From NCBI GenBank assembly GCA_009829735.1, contig CM020618.1:11871119-11935118 (forward strand): a stretch of DNA of 64,000 nt, given 5' to 3'. Shown piece after piece: positions 18,600 through 30,504 of the stretch (position 1 is the first letter of the stretch; every line of letters begins with the position of its first letter). The DNA comes from Pyropia yezoensis (taxonomy: Eukaryota > Rhodophyta > Bangiophyceae > Bangiales > Bangiaceae). The translations under genes were made by a program, and so were the position numbers. The notes beneath the pieces were generated by a model. The model had not been told where the DNA came from and did not search any database. It saw nothing but the letters and a program-made list of their open reading frames with translations.

Positions 18600-21340
18600 A
18601 GCCCCAGCCACCCGACGAAGGAAAGATCAGCTCAGCACCCCTCAGTCCGAAAAAAAAACGCCACAAGACGTAGCCTCCCACGCGGACAAAGACGAATAAT
18701 GGGGTCGTCAAGACTTGAGCTGGTACGGCACCACGCCGCCGGATAAGAAGACGGACGCCGTCAACACTTGAGCTGCGCTGTTACTTGCGGCCACCGCGCG
18801 TATGGCGACAGCGTATCCACGTGAAGCCGGAGGCAGTGGAGCTGGAACTCCGGCACGGCTTTCGACAGACTGGAACAGGGCGCGGCAGCGCATGCGTGCC
18901 TGCCACAGGTCATACGACTCGAGGCACGGTGGGGGCGCGACAACGACAGTGGGCGTCAATGGATTCGTGCCGGACACCAGCAGCCCGGCAATCGAGGGCG
19001 CCGGCGACGACAGCCAAGTGACGACGCGGCCGCCACCCCAAGAGCAACGACGCGAGCGGCGCAGCGAAGGCGCTGCTCGAGCGGACAGCCAGACGAGGGT
19101 GACAGCCATAGAGCCACACCCGATGCACGCGCGGATGGTGAAGGCGCCGTCGGGTGCACCGGAAGCACAGCCACGGCCAAGTGCGGCGGGTGGAAGCGAC
19201 ACCGCCAGCGCTAGAGCGGCAGGAGATAGGGGCCGTCAAATCGAGCGCCGCGATGAGAAACGCGGGTGGTACACTGGAGCGGTCAGTCCGCGTCGAGCGC
19301 TCTCCGCTCCGGTGCAGGGCTCGTACGTCGAGCAGGGACGGGGGAGCCGCATGCGCCGGGGGAGGGTCATGCGGTGTGCAGACCGCATCGGCGCAACCGT
19401 GCATGGCGCAGACGGGGTAGATCCCCGTGCGCCGGCAACTGAGAATCGTACAGGCAGCGGCATGGTGGATCAATGGGATAGGAACCCTCGGATCGGTACG
19501 CGATAGGAGACCCGCGCCGAGAGGGCTCACCGGTGGCCGCGCGCGCGGGACGGGCGGCCACGGTATGATCCAGCCCCCTCCCAGCTAGTGGCGGCGAAGC
19601 GCTTGCAGTCACGTATCTCGGCCGCATATGTGGCAAAATGAGTACAGTAGCCCGCCTCCGGTATCTGATTAGATCATCGGCAATTCACATATTGTGAACG
19701 CGAGTATCGTACTTCCACCAACTGGAACCAGTACTGGACAAGACGCACTTCGTTGCGAGATATGGCGTCGACTGTCAAATGCAGGAATATACTGCAAGTA
19801 CCACAAGTGCACGACGTGTGAGGCAGCTCGGCGCGAAAGAAGTCGTCCACACAGTTCGGATGATAAGTTTTGTGGTGTAAGTATGTGACCGAGCGTCATG
19901 CACAGGTGGTAGGCTGGTAGGAAAGACGCGAACAGCGACCGTCTGCCAGAGCCCTGGCGGGTGCCCTCATACTAGGGTCGCTCATGTCGTCCGAGAGAGC
20001 AATGGAGGTCACATGGCCGCTAAGGCCCACAAAATGGGCCCCCCTGACGGCGGGAGGTAGCCGCCCTGCCAAGGCGTCGGGCGCCTCTGGCGTGGCTCCA
20101 CGTAGGCCTGACTGATCCCCAGGAGGCTCCCAAACGGTGGTAGGCTGCGAGAAACGAGCTGCGGGCGGGAAAGCCAGAAAAAAAAAGCGACACGCGCGCC
20201 GCAAGCGCCGCGCGCAACGCGCGCGGTACTGGGGGCGCTGCGTCGCTGCGAGGGGTGAGGGCCCTGTGCGCGTTGCTCCCAAAGCAGGAATGCTGCGGGG
20301 TGCGCGTGTGGCGGGCGGGGCGCGGCGAGCGGCGCGGCGCGGGGCGCGGGGCGCGCCGCGTCGCGGGCCTTCGGGCGGCCGCATTATTTACGCCAGAACA
20401 GTTCATTTTGGATCGTCAATGAACCCCGAAAAGCCTGGAACGTGCCACGTCCCAGATCGGACCAGGAACGTGAGAAATGCCAGCAGGCATGCGACGGTGG
20501 CTCGAATTTGCGGTTCAGACAGCGGCGGCTCGTTGATTGCCAGCCACGAAATGAATGCGGCCCGGTCTGCCAACGCCGATTGCACGCTTCGCATAGGTCC
20601 ACGCTGCAGTCTCGAGGGTCCACGCTGCAGTCTCGATGCGGAGTGGGTGAACCACAGCCGCAAGCCGCATGCCCTTAAGCCCCCTCTCCGTGTACCCGGA
20701 GTGGGATAGTCTCGATGCGGAGTGCAATAGTCTCGATGTGGAGTGGAGTGTATCCCCGTGTTGCGTGGTGAGGGACAGGCGTGAGACTCTTCTTGGGAGG
20801 AAAAACGGGTGTGGCAGTGGCGGACTGTCCGGTTGTGCCACTGCGCAGCACTGCTTATCCCTTGTAAGGTACAAGCCCGATTTTGGCCAGATCTCTTGCT
20901 TCGTCGTGCAAACTCTTGCCCTGCTCGAGCACAAAAGTGAACGGCTCGAGCAGAATTTTGCTTTTCTGATCGAGGGGATGGGCTGTGGCCAAAGAATCTC
21001 GCCCAGGATGACCGACACGTCGGCCGCTGTCGGTGTTCTGTCAACCAATGACAACAGCGGTGGCGCTGCTGCTTGCTGGACGGAGCGTTCCATTGGTCAG
21101 AATTCACGTTGTAGATTTTGAGCAAGGCGGAGAGATTTTTCCGTGCAGACCCTCGAAAGCTGTCGTCGCGCAGGTTTTTGCTTAACCAGTGCGAGAGATT
21201 GCGCGGTTTTTAAACGCGTTTGTATAAACATTGCTCCCAAGCGTGGCGATGGTCGGTCGCTTCTTTGCGCTTCACGAGAGTGCTCTCCTGCCCCGTGCGC
21301 TTCCGGTCATACCTAGGGAGGTAGCGACTACCAATCGCCC
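18600..21340. other. No supported gene; GC-only tract and short tandem repeats
   Basis: 18.7-19.5 kb has overlapping GC-rich ORFs on both strands with no family signature. 20203-20227 can form a strong hairpin (CCGCGCG...CGCGCGG). 20308-20370 is almost pure G/C. At 20594-20640 a 21-bp unit containing CCACGCTGCAGTCTCGA is present twice, followed to about 20745 by further copies of TAGTCTCGATG and GGAGTG words. Confidence 0.5.
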
Positions 21341-21351
21341 GAGCTGTTTTA

Positions 21352-21470
21352 TTGTGCGTCCCGTACAAAGTTGACGTGCATGGGTCGTGCAGTGTGGGTT
21401 TGATTGGTCCAGTGGACGATATTTAACATGATCACGACGCGAGCACGTCCACTTTTTACGGGACGCACTA
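21352..21470 (+). mobile_element. 119-bp MITE, copy 1
   Basis: It has terminal inverted repeats beginning TTGTGCGTCCCGTA and ending GGGACGCACTA, flanked by TA at 21350-21351 and 21471-21472. Size, TIRs and TA duplications fit a non-autonomous Tc1/mariner-type element. Confidence 0.82.
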
Positions 21471-21598
21471 TAGGCAGAAAGCAAGAAGCGGGGGTAAAAG
21501 CGGTGTCTTTGATGCCTTGAGGGGGGGTCGATGCAGGTTTTATGCAGGTTTTTGCTCGAGAATTTCCCAAAAAAGCAAGAAAAGTTTGACAGGCGATA

Positions 21599-21717
21599 TA
21601 GTGCGTCCCGTAAAAAGTGGGCGTGCTCGTGTCGTGATCATGTTAACTATCGTTCACTAGACCAATCAAACCCACACTGCACGACACGTGCACGTCCACT
21701 TTTTGAGGGACGCACAA
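21599..21717 (-). mobile_element. 119-bp MITE, copy 2 (inverted)
   Basis: The reverse complement of copy 1 with scattered mismatches and exactly the same length. It begins TAGTGCGTCCCGTA and ends GGGACGCACAA, flanked by TA on both sides (21597-21598 and 21718-21719). Between the copies, 21533-21555 has a short duplication containing TGCAGGTTTT. Confidence 0.82.
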
Positions 21718-22463
21718 TAAGCAGTGCTGCGCTGCTGTGCCGTCCTACAACAGCGACGAGATGCCCGTAGGCCGCGCTGCCGCTCACGCGGTCACCGCGC
21801 GGAGAGCCTTGCGGCCTGCTCTGCATTGGACTGATATGGGCCAAGAACAATTACACACGAGTTGGTCCAGGTCAACCGTCTCACACCATCGTCTGTCAAC
21901 GAGGACAAGGCCGCTCGCACACCTGCGCGTGCAGGGAGAGTTCTGGACTTGAGCCGTAGGGTGGCCCAGCGCGCTCGCGGGGGACCCCCCCTCCAGAGCC
22001 CCAGCACAGACACCACGCTGGCGCAGGCGCGCCTCTGCAAACCCCTTGCCGACCCGCCGCTGCCCTTCTCCTGCGGCGGCGCCGCTCGTGGCGCCCGCCC
22101 GTCGCCTCGGCCGACCCCCACCCGCCCCCCCAGCGCCCTCGCCGGTAGGCGCGTTGGCTGCCCGCTGTGCGCCGCTTCCGACGTCGTCAGCGGCTGCTGT
22201 TGGAGCATAGTAGCTGCTCCCCACTGCACCGCTGTGGCCCAGGCCCTCTCTCCTGACGGGCGGCCCTCGCCCGCTGCCGCCCGCGCTCGTGCCACCCCCA
22301 CCCCTCTTTTCCGTGGCGTGTCTCCTTCTCCCCCGCACACCCCCCCTTCCCTTGCATTCCCCCATTCCCCCCGCCTTGGTGACATTACCCGCCTACCCGC
22401 CCTCGACTTTCCTGTGCTCCCTTTTTCTTTTTTGTTCCTGGTGGTTTTTTCCCTGTGGTCAGC

Positions 22464-23033
22464 ATGGACCGGGAGCTGCAACCCATTGCCCGTGGCACCT
22501 GTGCGGACTGTGCCGATGGCGGCTCCTCCCCGCCCCGCACGGCTCCGTGTCCCGGCTGTGGGCGGCCGCCTGCGCCGCCGCCGCCGCGGCGTCGCCGCAT
22601 TGGCGACGGCGTCGCGATGGCGCCTGCCACGGATGACCGGCGCGGCGGCGGTGGGGGCGGTGGGCAGCCGTCGGGTCACGCTCACTGGGCGGCGGCGCTG
22701 CGGCGGGAGCGGGGGGCCGAAGAGGCTGCCGCTGGCCGCCCTGCCGGTGGCGGTGGTGTTGGCGGTGGCGGTGGCGGTGGCGGTGGCGGTGGCGGCGGCG
22801 GTGGCGGTGGCGGTGGTGGCGGTGTCGGGGTCGGTGGCGGTGGCGGTGGTGGCGGTGGCGGTCGTGACTATGGGCTTGCCGGCGGGGGCGGTGCGACGAT
22901 GGCAGCCGTCGACCTGGACACCCCCGTTAGTGAGTGGCACCCGCTGCTGATTGGGGTGGCGTCGGTGGTGACGGCGGTGGTCGCGTCCATGATATTCAAG
23001 AGGCGCCTCGGGCCGTTCAACGGTTGGCTGTGA
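22464..23033 (+). CDS. Glycine-rich tail-anchored membrane protein
   Basis: A 189-aa ORF from ATG 22464. The N-terminus has two CxxC pairs (CADC about residue 14; CPGC about 30). A Pro/Arg-rich part follows, then a polyglycine tract of about 45 residues encoded by GGC/GGT triplets (22745-22862). The C-terminus has a single hydrophobic helix (HPLLIGVASVVTAVVASMIF) followed by KRR and a short polar end. This topology is that of a tail-anchored protein with a cytosolic N-terminus, inserted into ER, mitochondrial or plastid outer membrane. No known family is recognised. The coherent C-terminal anchor right before a stop is the main reason for calling it a gene. Confidence 0.55.
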   Translation: MDRELQPIARGTCADCADGGSSPPRTAPCPGCGRPPAPPPPRRRRIGDGVAMAPATDDRRGGGGGGGQPSGHAHWAAALRRERGAEEAAAGRPAGGGGVGGGGGGGGGGGGGGGGGGGGGVGVGGGGGGGGGGRDYGLAGGGGATMAAVDLDTPVSEWHPLLIGVASVVTAVVASMIFKRRLGPFNGWL

Positions 23034-24200
23034 CGACGCAAAGTGCCAGGGGATGTGGGTGGGTGGGGGGGGAGGGGGTTGCGGGCGAGGGAGGGAGTGG
23101 GGTGATAGTAAGTTCTGGGGCTATTGGCCTGTGAGTGCCTGATCCCCGTTGGCAGGGTTTGAAGGAGGGGGGGGGGCTGGAGGGGGAGCTTTCTTGTTGG
23201 CATACACCCAACGGTGTTGCCTCAGTGGGTTGCTGTGAAGGGACGTCGCGGGCATACGCCGCGCCTGGGAGCGGCCTCACCGGGTTTTTGGGGGCGCCGA
23301 TGCAGGCTGAATGCACTGCGGGACGGCGTCGGCTGTTGATGCCGCCGCGCGAGCGGCAGTCGATATCGACGGGGCGGCTGGGTGCGGGTGGGGCGGGCAA
23401 CCGCGCGCTTTCGTTGGCGACCAGTTGTGCGGGGGGGGGGGGGGGGCTCCTTGTTTTTGGTCTTGGCATCCCCTCGCACGCCGCGCAGGACGGCGGTTTT
23501 TTGTATCCGCGGCAGCTGTGGTGGTCGCGACATCGGCGACGGCGGCGGCGGCAGTGGCCATGGCGGCGGCCGCGGGGGACCTATCTATTGTCAAGAGCGC
23601 TCGTTGCCGCCGGACACGCACATATCCCCGCGGTTAGTGACGGTACACCTTGCAACATTTGCCCTCTCCCCGAAGCTGCGATGGCCCCTCCCGCCCGAGA
23701 TGCCAATAGGAGAGACAGGTGGGGGCGGCTCTGTGCGGCGGCGGCCCAAGTGCAAGGAGTCACGGGGGGGGATGGGGCTCGCTTGTAACGGGCTGGACCT
23801 TGGGCGCCGTACTGGTGGGCCTTTTGGGCCATGGCGCCGTGACGCGTTGGCCCGTGGTGCCCCCCATCGCTCTCCAATGTGATGCCCTGACTGTTTTCCC
23901 ATCCCTCTCTCCAGCGGACGCGCCGCTGTCGACCGGTCTCTCCGATACGTTTGCCAAAGCGTTACGTCGCCCACAGACGTCACCAGCAACCCCACCCCCC
24001 CGGCGGTGGCGGCGACGCGGCGCGCCTCGTGCACGGCCAGACGGCTGCACGCCGCGGGCAGACGCTGCGCCGGCCGCCCACGGTCGGCTCACGGTGGGGC
24101 GGTGGGGGCGGGAGAGAGCAGCGGGGCGGTGGCGGGGCGAATAGACGCGCCAGTCGAGGGGGGACTGGCGACCCGGCTGCGGCGGGAGCGGTCTGGGATC
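23034..24200. other. No supported gene; G-run
   Basis: GC-rich, with ORFs on both strands that mirror each other in composition. A long G homopolymer lies at about 23431-23448. No domain is visible. Confidence 0.4.
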
Positions 24201-24676
24201 CCAATCAACCCGCCAACGCCGCGGGCACCACCGCCGCCCGCCCGCCGCCCGCTACGCGGCGGGGCAGCCGCCCGCCGCCCGTCACCGGCCGCCCGCCACC
24301 TACCTGCCTACTCTGCCCCCCGCCGCTTGCCGCGCCATGGCCGCCGCCGGTCGAGAGCCCCCCCCGCCCCTCATCATCCCCTCCCACCGCCACCGCCGCC
24401 ACCGCGCCCCCCCCAACGCCCGCCGCCGCCCCCTGCTCCCATCGAGCGGGCCCGCGCGCCTGGCGCGGCGCCCCTGCGGGAGAACGCTCTGGGCGGGCGT
24501 CCCCCCCCCCCCCAACCCCCGCCCAGCACCCGCCCAGCACCCCGCCCAACCCCATGTGGCGCGCCGCCGCCCCCAACGGTAGGCGGGGCGCCGTCGACGG
24601 CGGGCCGTCGGCGTCACGCAGCACAGCGGCGCAGGTAGCACGAGCCGCCGCCGCCAGCGCCCCCCGCCCCCCCCCG

Positions 24677-24976
24677 TCAGGCGTGGCCGCGGCCGCTTGG
24701 GCCGCCACCACCACCGCCACCGCCACCGCCGCTACTGCTGCCGCCGCCGCCGCCGCCGACGCCGGCGGGCCCGTCACCTCCGACATCGCCACGGTCACCA
24801 CCAGACGGTCCGCCACCCCCGCCACCGCCGCTGCTACCGCCGGCTGCAACTGGCACAGGCGGCAACGGCCCCGAGTCGATAATGTCGCTGTGAGTGGCTG
24901 CGGGCCGCACGTCCGCGTGCGCCGCCTTCGATGCCTCTTGCCATGTGACCGACTGGCAAAACGGTGACCGCATTGC
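24677..24976 (-). CDS. Probable 3' exon of the C2H2 zinc-finger gene
   Basis: It begins after a candidate acceptor (AG at 24977-24978) and reads in phase from the upstream exon, giving FCQSVTWQEASKAAHADV and then a Gly/Ser-rich tail. The end is uncertain because the tail lies in GC-rich repeats and the true stop may be further left. Confidence 0.4.
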   Translation of the reverse strand, partial: AMRSPFCQSVTWQEASKAAHADVRPAATHSDIIDSGPLPPVPVAAGGSSGGGGGGGPSGGDRGDVGGDGPAGVGGGGGGSSSGGGGGGGGGGPSGRGHA

Positions 24977-25035
24977 CTGCTCCCGTACCGCAGCCCATGG
25001 TGGTGCGCGCTCTAATAGTGGGTCTTCTTGCCCAC

Positions 25036-25791
25036 CTTGGTGGAAAACGTTCGCGAACAGACAGGGCTCGCAACGAAGCTCGAGTCGTCATGAACAGCCG
25101 CAACGTGCGCACACAACGCGTCGATGCTGTCAAGTACGGCGTAACAACGATGGCGACGACACTTGTACGATGTCTGGACGGGGTGCGCGGATTGTGTGTG
25201 CGCGTGCAAGCTCCGACTGAAGCACACGCCGGCAACGTGGTGGCGGAGGAAACCGGCAATGCGAAAGCTCTTGCCGCAACGAGGAGAACCCAGAGTACAC
25301 ACGAGCCCCCTCCGGTGCGTACTTTGCACACAGTGCGGCAAGAAAGCTGCGGAAGTCGTCCCACCCGCTGGGTCCAATGCAGCCACCGCGGCGGCGGGCG
25401 CCGCTGCGCCGAAGAGGCCAACGCCGCCGCTACCACCGCCGCCGCCGCCTCCGTCGACGACCGCATTGCCAGTGCCGCCGCCGATGAAGCCATCGCCTCT
25501 GTTGCGGCCGTGGCCGCCCACCAACGCGGGGCCTGCCCCGCTCAGTACGCCAGCAAAACCCCCAGTGGACTCAGCGCCAATGCCCAGTCGCGGGGCTTGG
25601 CCGCCCTGACCGGCTCTGCCATCCGCCGCGCTACCGCCGCCTGCAGCAGCCTCCGGACAACGGGCGCCTCCCCCACCGCTCTCCAGAGGCACCGCCGCTG
25701 CCAAGAGATCCACATCGTGAGGGCCTACACCCGGGCGCGGCCGCGAAGCCGACGTCAGCCCCGGCAGAAGTTCGGCTTGATGTGTGGCCAC
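25036..25791 (-). CDS. C2H2 zinc-finger protein, central exon
   Basis: The N-terminal part of this segment is Gly/Ala-rich. The C-terminal part holds zinc-finger motifs: CTLGSPRCGKSF...H, a clean C2H2 finger CRRHRC-x12-H-x4-H (around 25140-25210), and a partial third finger (PVCSRTFSTK) at the exon end. The sequence then reads AAG|GTGGGC, a plausible donor, with an acceptor 59 bp on. Without splicing the frame stops 6 codons later. Function is probably DNA or RNA binding in the nucleus. The proline-rich and glycine-rich ORFs upstream (25800-27100) may be the N-terminus of the same protein. The start is unknown. Confidence 0.5.
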
Positions 25792-26889
25792 GGGGCGACG
25801 GTCCTCGTTGAGCCCCTGCGTCGCTGGCGGCGGCTAGGGTAGCGACTGCACACCTTGTTGCTGCAGCTGCTCGAGGGCCCCCAAAGGCCGCCTCCGGCCA
25901 CCCAAAGGGTAGGAGCCGTGCAGGCAGCGACGATACCGCCGGGCGTCCGCTGCCGTGGCGCAACTGGGTCTGTGGCGGCGTGGGTAGCGGCTGCTCACCT
26001 TGCTGCTGCTGATGATGAAAGGCCCCAACCAGCTGGCGCAGCTCTGTCAGACCGGTTTCATGCAGCGACGGCGCCTCTGACGGTGAGGGCCGCAATTGCT
26101 CTGCTGACCGCTGCTGCTGCCAAGGGGCCACCAAGGCCTGAGGAGGTAGCGGCCTCCCCAGGGCTTGCGCCGACGCCGGCGCAAGAGCTAAAGAAGACAG
26201 CTCAGACGGCGGGGAAGAACGGGGCGCTTGCACTGTCGCTCTCGGGAGTGGGGCAACGGCATCAGTGGCAGCGGCCGGCGACGCCGGCGATGCCACCGGC
26301 AGGGAGGAGGACCGCCAAGGCCACGGCACTGACGGTGACGTCGGCTGCTGCGGCAAACGCACCAGTGGTGGCGGCAACGGTGGGGGCGCCGATGCCCGGG
26401 CGGCGGCGGCGGCGGCCGCTGCGGCGGCCGCCTCGCGACCCGGGTCATCGACGCCCGGCGCCACAACCCCCCATGGAAGGGGGTTGGCTAAAAGGGGGGG
26501 CGAGGCCACCCTGCGGGCCGGCGGGGAAAGCGGCGGTCGTGGCTGCCCGACACGGCTCCGCTTTCCAGCCAACATCCCGCGCGGCGAGAGCGGCGGCGGC
26601 GGCGGCGGGGCCAATGCAGGGGGGTGGGGGGCTGCCCACGATTCGTTGACCGGCGCCGCGCCACCTGCAAGTAGCCGCCGCCGCCGCGGAACCCACGGCT
26701 GGCACCAGGGCGCATCCCTGTGCGACGGCGCCGTCGGTGGCCCCGCCGGACGGTGCGACCGGCACGTGCCACACTGTCTCATCCACTTCTGACAGCAACG
26801 TGCGAAGGTCCTCTTCCGTCGCCAAAACGGCCACCTCAAAGGTGGCGTGCTGGAGGGGGCATGCTGGCGGCTGGTCGACCGTCACTGGC

Positions 26890-26929
<40 letters not shown>

Positions 26930-27290
26930 TCGTGCCCCAACCGTTGTCCTCCCCGCTGGCGCCGCCGTGACCGCCACCGCCGCCGCCGCTGCCTCTGACG
27001 TCATTGTCACCCCTGCCACCGCCACCCCCGGCCGGCGCGTCGGGTCGCCCGCGCCCGCCGCCCGCCTCCATCACGCCTCCTACCCACCGCCGTTGCCGCC
27101 GTCAACACTGGCCGGTCAAGCCCCCCCCCCGTGTCAGTGGCCGCCGCCCGCTGGGATCAACCACCACCGCCGCCGCCACCACCGCCGTCGCCATCGTCGT
27201 TACCGGCGTTGTCGCCGACGCCGCCGTCGTCGCCGTCGTTGTCGTCGTCCCCAAAGAGGCCAACACTCCCAGCACGCCACCCACGCGCTG
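25792..27290 (-). CDS. Low-complexity N-terminal region of the zinc-finger locus (tentative)
   Basis: Two overlapping minus-strand frames look partly coding. One, near 26750-26850, has a folded-looking stretch (FEVAVLATEEDLRTLLSEVD). The other, near 25950-26060, reads HETGLTELRQLVGAFHHQQQ within long Pro/Ala/Gln-rich sequence. A further acidic Asp/Asn/Gly stretch lies near 27180-27260. They are in different frames separated by (GCC)n and G-run tracts, so indel errors or introns must be assumed for one protein. The joining is inference. Confidence 0.3.
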
Positions 27291-27300
27291 AAGGGGCCAG

Positions 27301-27323
27301 GGGGGGGGGGGGGGGGGGGGGGG
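27301..27323 (+). repeat. G homopolymer (23 nt)
   Basis: An uninterrupted run of G. Runs of this kind are frequent in this window and coincide with frame changes in real genes. Confidence 0.95.
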
Positions 27324-28959
27324 ACCAGCAGCCCGCACTGGCGAGGTGTGGCCAGCGCGCGGCGACCGGGCACATCAAGAAAGGCAGGTTAGGACAAAAT
27401 ATAGGGGATGGTGGGATGCGCCACCCCACCCCCCGCCCGCGGTGCCGACGTCGTCGCCCCTCTGGGTGGAGCACCTTGCCGCGCCCCTCCTCCTCCAGAG
27501 CGCGCCACCCCACCCAGCGCGGCAATGGGTGAGCGGGCGTCTCCCGCCCACTGAGGAAGAGCGTACCGTGTCTCACGCGCCACGCCATCATCACGACCCT
27601 CCCCACCCCATCCTCCCCCCTCCTCCCCCCCAAAACCTAACCTTCACCCACCCATCCCCCCGTCGTCACCCCACTCATAGCATTCCCGTAACGGCTAGGC
27701 CACGGCACCATCCTTGTCCCCCACGGGAGCCAGCCCGGGAGAGGGAGGGGCGAGGGGGGGGGGATGAGGGTGGAGGCGGCGACGGCCACGAGCGGCGACG
27801 GCCACGAGCGCGGGTCGGCGGCGGCGGAAGCGGGGTGCCGACCAGCCGCCGACACCGCAATGCCGTGGGCGCGCCCGCGAAACGACCACGACCGGCCGCC
27901 GCGGCGACGTGACCGCCGCGACGCCGCGGCAGCCGACAGGCGACGCAGGATGAGCAGCAGAGCTCCCGCCCGTCTTGAAAACAGGGCGCAGCGGCTGTGG
28001 CGGTTCAAGCTCACGTCACGGACAAGTCGTTGCGCGCGTCGGTAATTTCATTGTTTCTGGTCGGTTCGCATGTCAATGTTTCAAATGTATTCGGATTCGG
28101 TTTCTGCATCACAAGGTCATCCGTGAGCATTTTGTCGGTCGCTCTTTGCATGGCAGATCGGGATGGCTGGGGCGTGCAGCGACGGCGTCCCCTTGACCTT
28201 CCGCGGCCAGCATGTTGCGCTTATAGCCAGTCTGTACCAAATGTCGACGATTCTCAGCCGCATTGGGGGATGTAGGGCACTTCAGAGAGAACAACAAGCA
28301 TCACATTGAGGAGAATAGCGAGGAGATGCACTTCGTTTTTTTTCTTCTGTATCGCATGTGTTGCCGCCGAGCAATGAGCATTCTACGACGTACGGCATGG
28401 TTTTTTGTCGACCACTCTCTGGGCCAACCACGGCCTCGGATTCAGTACGTGGTGCGCTGCCATCGAATCATCTGGGCCGGCCTCAGAGACTTAGAAATGT
28501 CGTTTTGAAAGGGGGTATCCTCACGGCATCTCGGAACGCCCTCCAGCACCAGGAATAAATACAAGAGATTGACAAGAATAATCACAACACGGATACAGAG
28601 AAAAAAAACATCGCTCGGGGTGGCCAGATCGCAGCACAAGGCCCTGTGAAGTGGTGGACATTTTAGGAGAATGGTCAACATTCGGTACAGACAGGCTATG
28701 TAGCCGCTGACGAGCAGAGGGTCCCCGACTTCCTCCGCAACCGCATCGGTTCTGTGGCGCTCTCTGAGAGGCGGCGAGTTTCGGAGTCTGCCGGTGAAAG
28801 AGTGAGCTTGTTTCACTTCTTTCACATACCCTAAAATCATGTTCTCATATCTTCAGAAGACATGACATGTCAATTACATTGTGCTCATTTCATAGACACT
28901 GTACATACATAATGTGTTCTGTACGCCACACGATTCACGACAGGGGGCGACAGCTGCTG

Positions 28960-29230
28960 GCCGCGGGCGCGGCGGCCATCCAATGTGGTCTGGCGGTCCG
29001 GGCAGACGCCGCTGGAAGCTCAGTAGCGGCCGCGTCTGCCGGGGGGTCGAAAGCGGGCATCGTGGCAGGCCTCCTCGGCACCGCCTCAGACCTGCCCCGT
29101 TGCCTTGCAGCGCTTAGTGCGGCGCCGTCTCAGGGGGCTCCCCCGCTATCGGCCGCCCTGAACAAGGGAGCTTGGGCTGCGGCGGCGACGCTGCTTGATG
29201 CGGGGGAGTGTCCTTTCTTGGGAAGGCCGA
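28960..29230 (+). pseudogene. Possible ankyrin-repeat gene fragment
   Basis: The translation contains RQLLAAGAA and, later, GAPPLSAALNKGAWAAAATL followed by LDAGE. These match the loop and helix pattern of ankyrin repeats (G-x-x-PL-xx-A...G...LL-xx-G). Only about two units are readable and the ORF then runs into a repeat (GGTATC-rich) region. It is probably a captured or truncated gene piece. Confidence 0.35.
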
Positions 29231-29324
29231 ACTCGCCAAGAAGCGCAGCCTACAGGCTGCCAAGCTTCCAGTTGGAAGGAAGAGATCTCTTTCAGGACTT
29301 CTCCCCTGATCACATGCCTGATAC

Positions 29325-30365
29325 CAGGCCTGATCAAGGGTATCGCGCCAAGGGTACTGCCCGGGTATCAAACAAGGGTATCTGAAGTACTCTTGACCGA
29401 AATCGAAGCCTCGCCTGATACACAGTACCGTTTCAGCCAAGAGTATCAGATAACCATTGCACAGATCCTCAAGGGTACCAGGAGGACTTCAGTCACGATT
29501 TAGTACGGCAGCAAGCATTTCACGGCTTGGACGTGGGGTGGCGACGTTTTGAAACGATTGTTCGTGGGGTGGCACCGTTTTGAAACGCTCGGACGAGCGG
29601 GGCTCCGTTTTGCCCAGACGCGCCACTTCTTTGTTCCTTCCGCGGTGGTCAGAAGCCTCCTTGCAAACCACCTGCCCATTAATCACGACGCGCCAATACG
29701 TATCCCTACGTGGGAGCCTCCGAGGCGGACGTCTGGTCCAGTTCAGGGTTACAGTCGTCCCAGGCTGTTCCTGACCAGGACCCAGGGGTGGTACGAAGGC
29801 TCCTTTCGCTGGCACACGTGATGCCTCCGCGAGGACCAGCCCAACGTGGCTTCGCCCTTGCCCCTGCAGCGTGGCTCGGCCAGCACCAATCAGAGCGTGC
29901 TCAGAGAATGGTAACAGCACTGCTGCGGCGCACACGTCGGGGTCGGCGAGGCGACGGCGACGCAGGGAGCCGCCATAACGCAAGCTCATCGGAGGAGGGA
30001 GACGGGGGGCCTTATATAGCGAAACCCCGCAGCAGCTCTCGTGTGCCTGGCGGGATAACAGACGGCGTCGGGGAAGGAGGATGGTGCGAGGGCGACTGTA
30101 CTTGTGAGAAACCTGAAGTTAGGCGACGTCCGCAGGTAATCATAAGTCTCATACCCGAGTACTGATACTCTTACCTCCCATTATTGCCGCATACTCTTGG
30201 GCCTGGCTGGGTCGAAGGTATACCCACGCGCCATACCCGTAAGGGCGCTGGCCTGCTGATACACTACAAATGAGGAATGGTGTGGGCCCCATACTCATAC
30301 CCACGTGTAAACGTTTCCCCAATACACATACACATGGCCGAAAACGGTACCCTTGATCAGGCCTG
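29325..30365. repeat. Region bounded by 17-bp inverted repeats, rich in GGTATC/GATACC
   Basis: CAGGCCTGATCAAGGGT at 29325-29341 occurs in exact reverse complement at 30349-30365; 14 bp of the same word recur at 40324-40337. Many copies of GGGTATC/GATACCC lie inside, near both ends. A short direct repeat with GTTTTGAAACG occurs at about 29546 and 29577. It may be a DNA transposon remnant. Confidence 0.5.
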
Positions 30366-30504
30366 CCTGATACCTAAGGGATAATGTCTTGGACCTCTCC
30401 TTACAGATCGTGTCGAACCAACTCCTGGCATCATGGATCAATTTCTTGTATTGTGGGGCATGACGCGGTGTACCTTCCAGACTCAAGATGAGTCAGCCGC
30501 CGTG

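Noticed and set aside
23951..24967. 338-codon plus ORF in the zinc-finger region
   Set aside because: Low-complexity Pro/Ala/Thr translation that is the shadow of Gly-rich minus-strand sequence.
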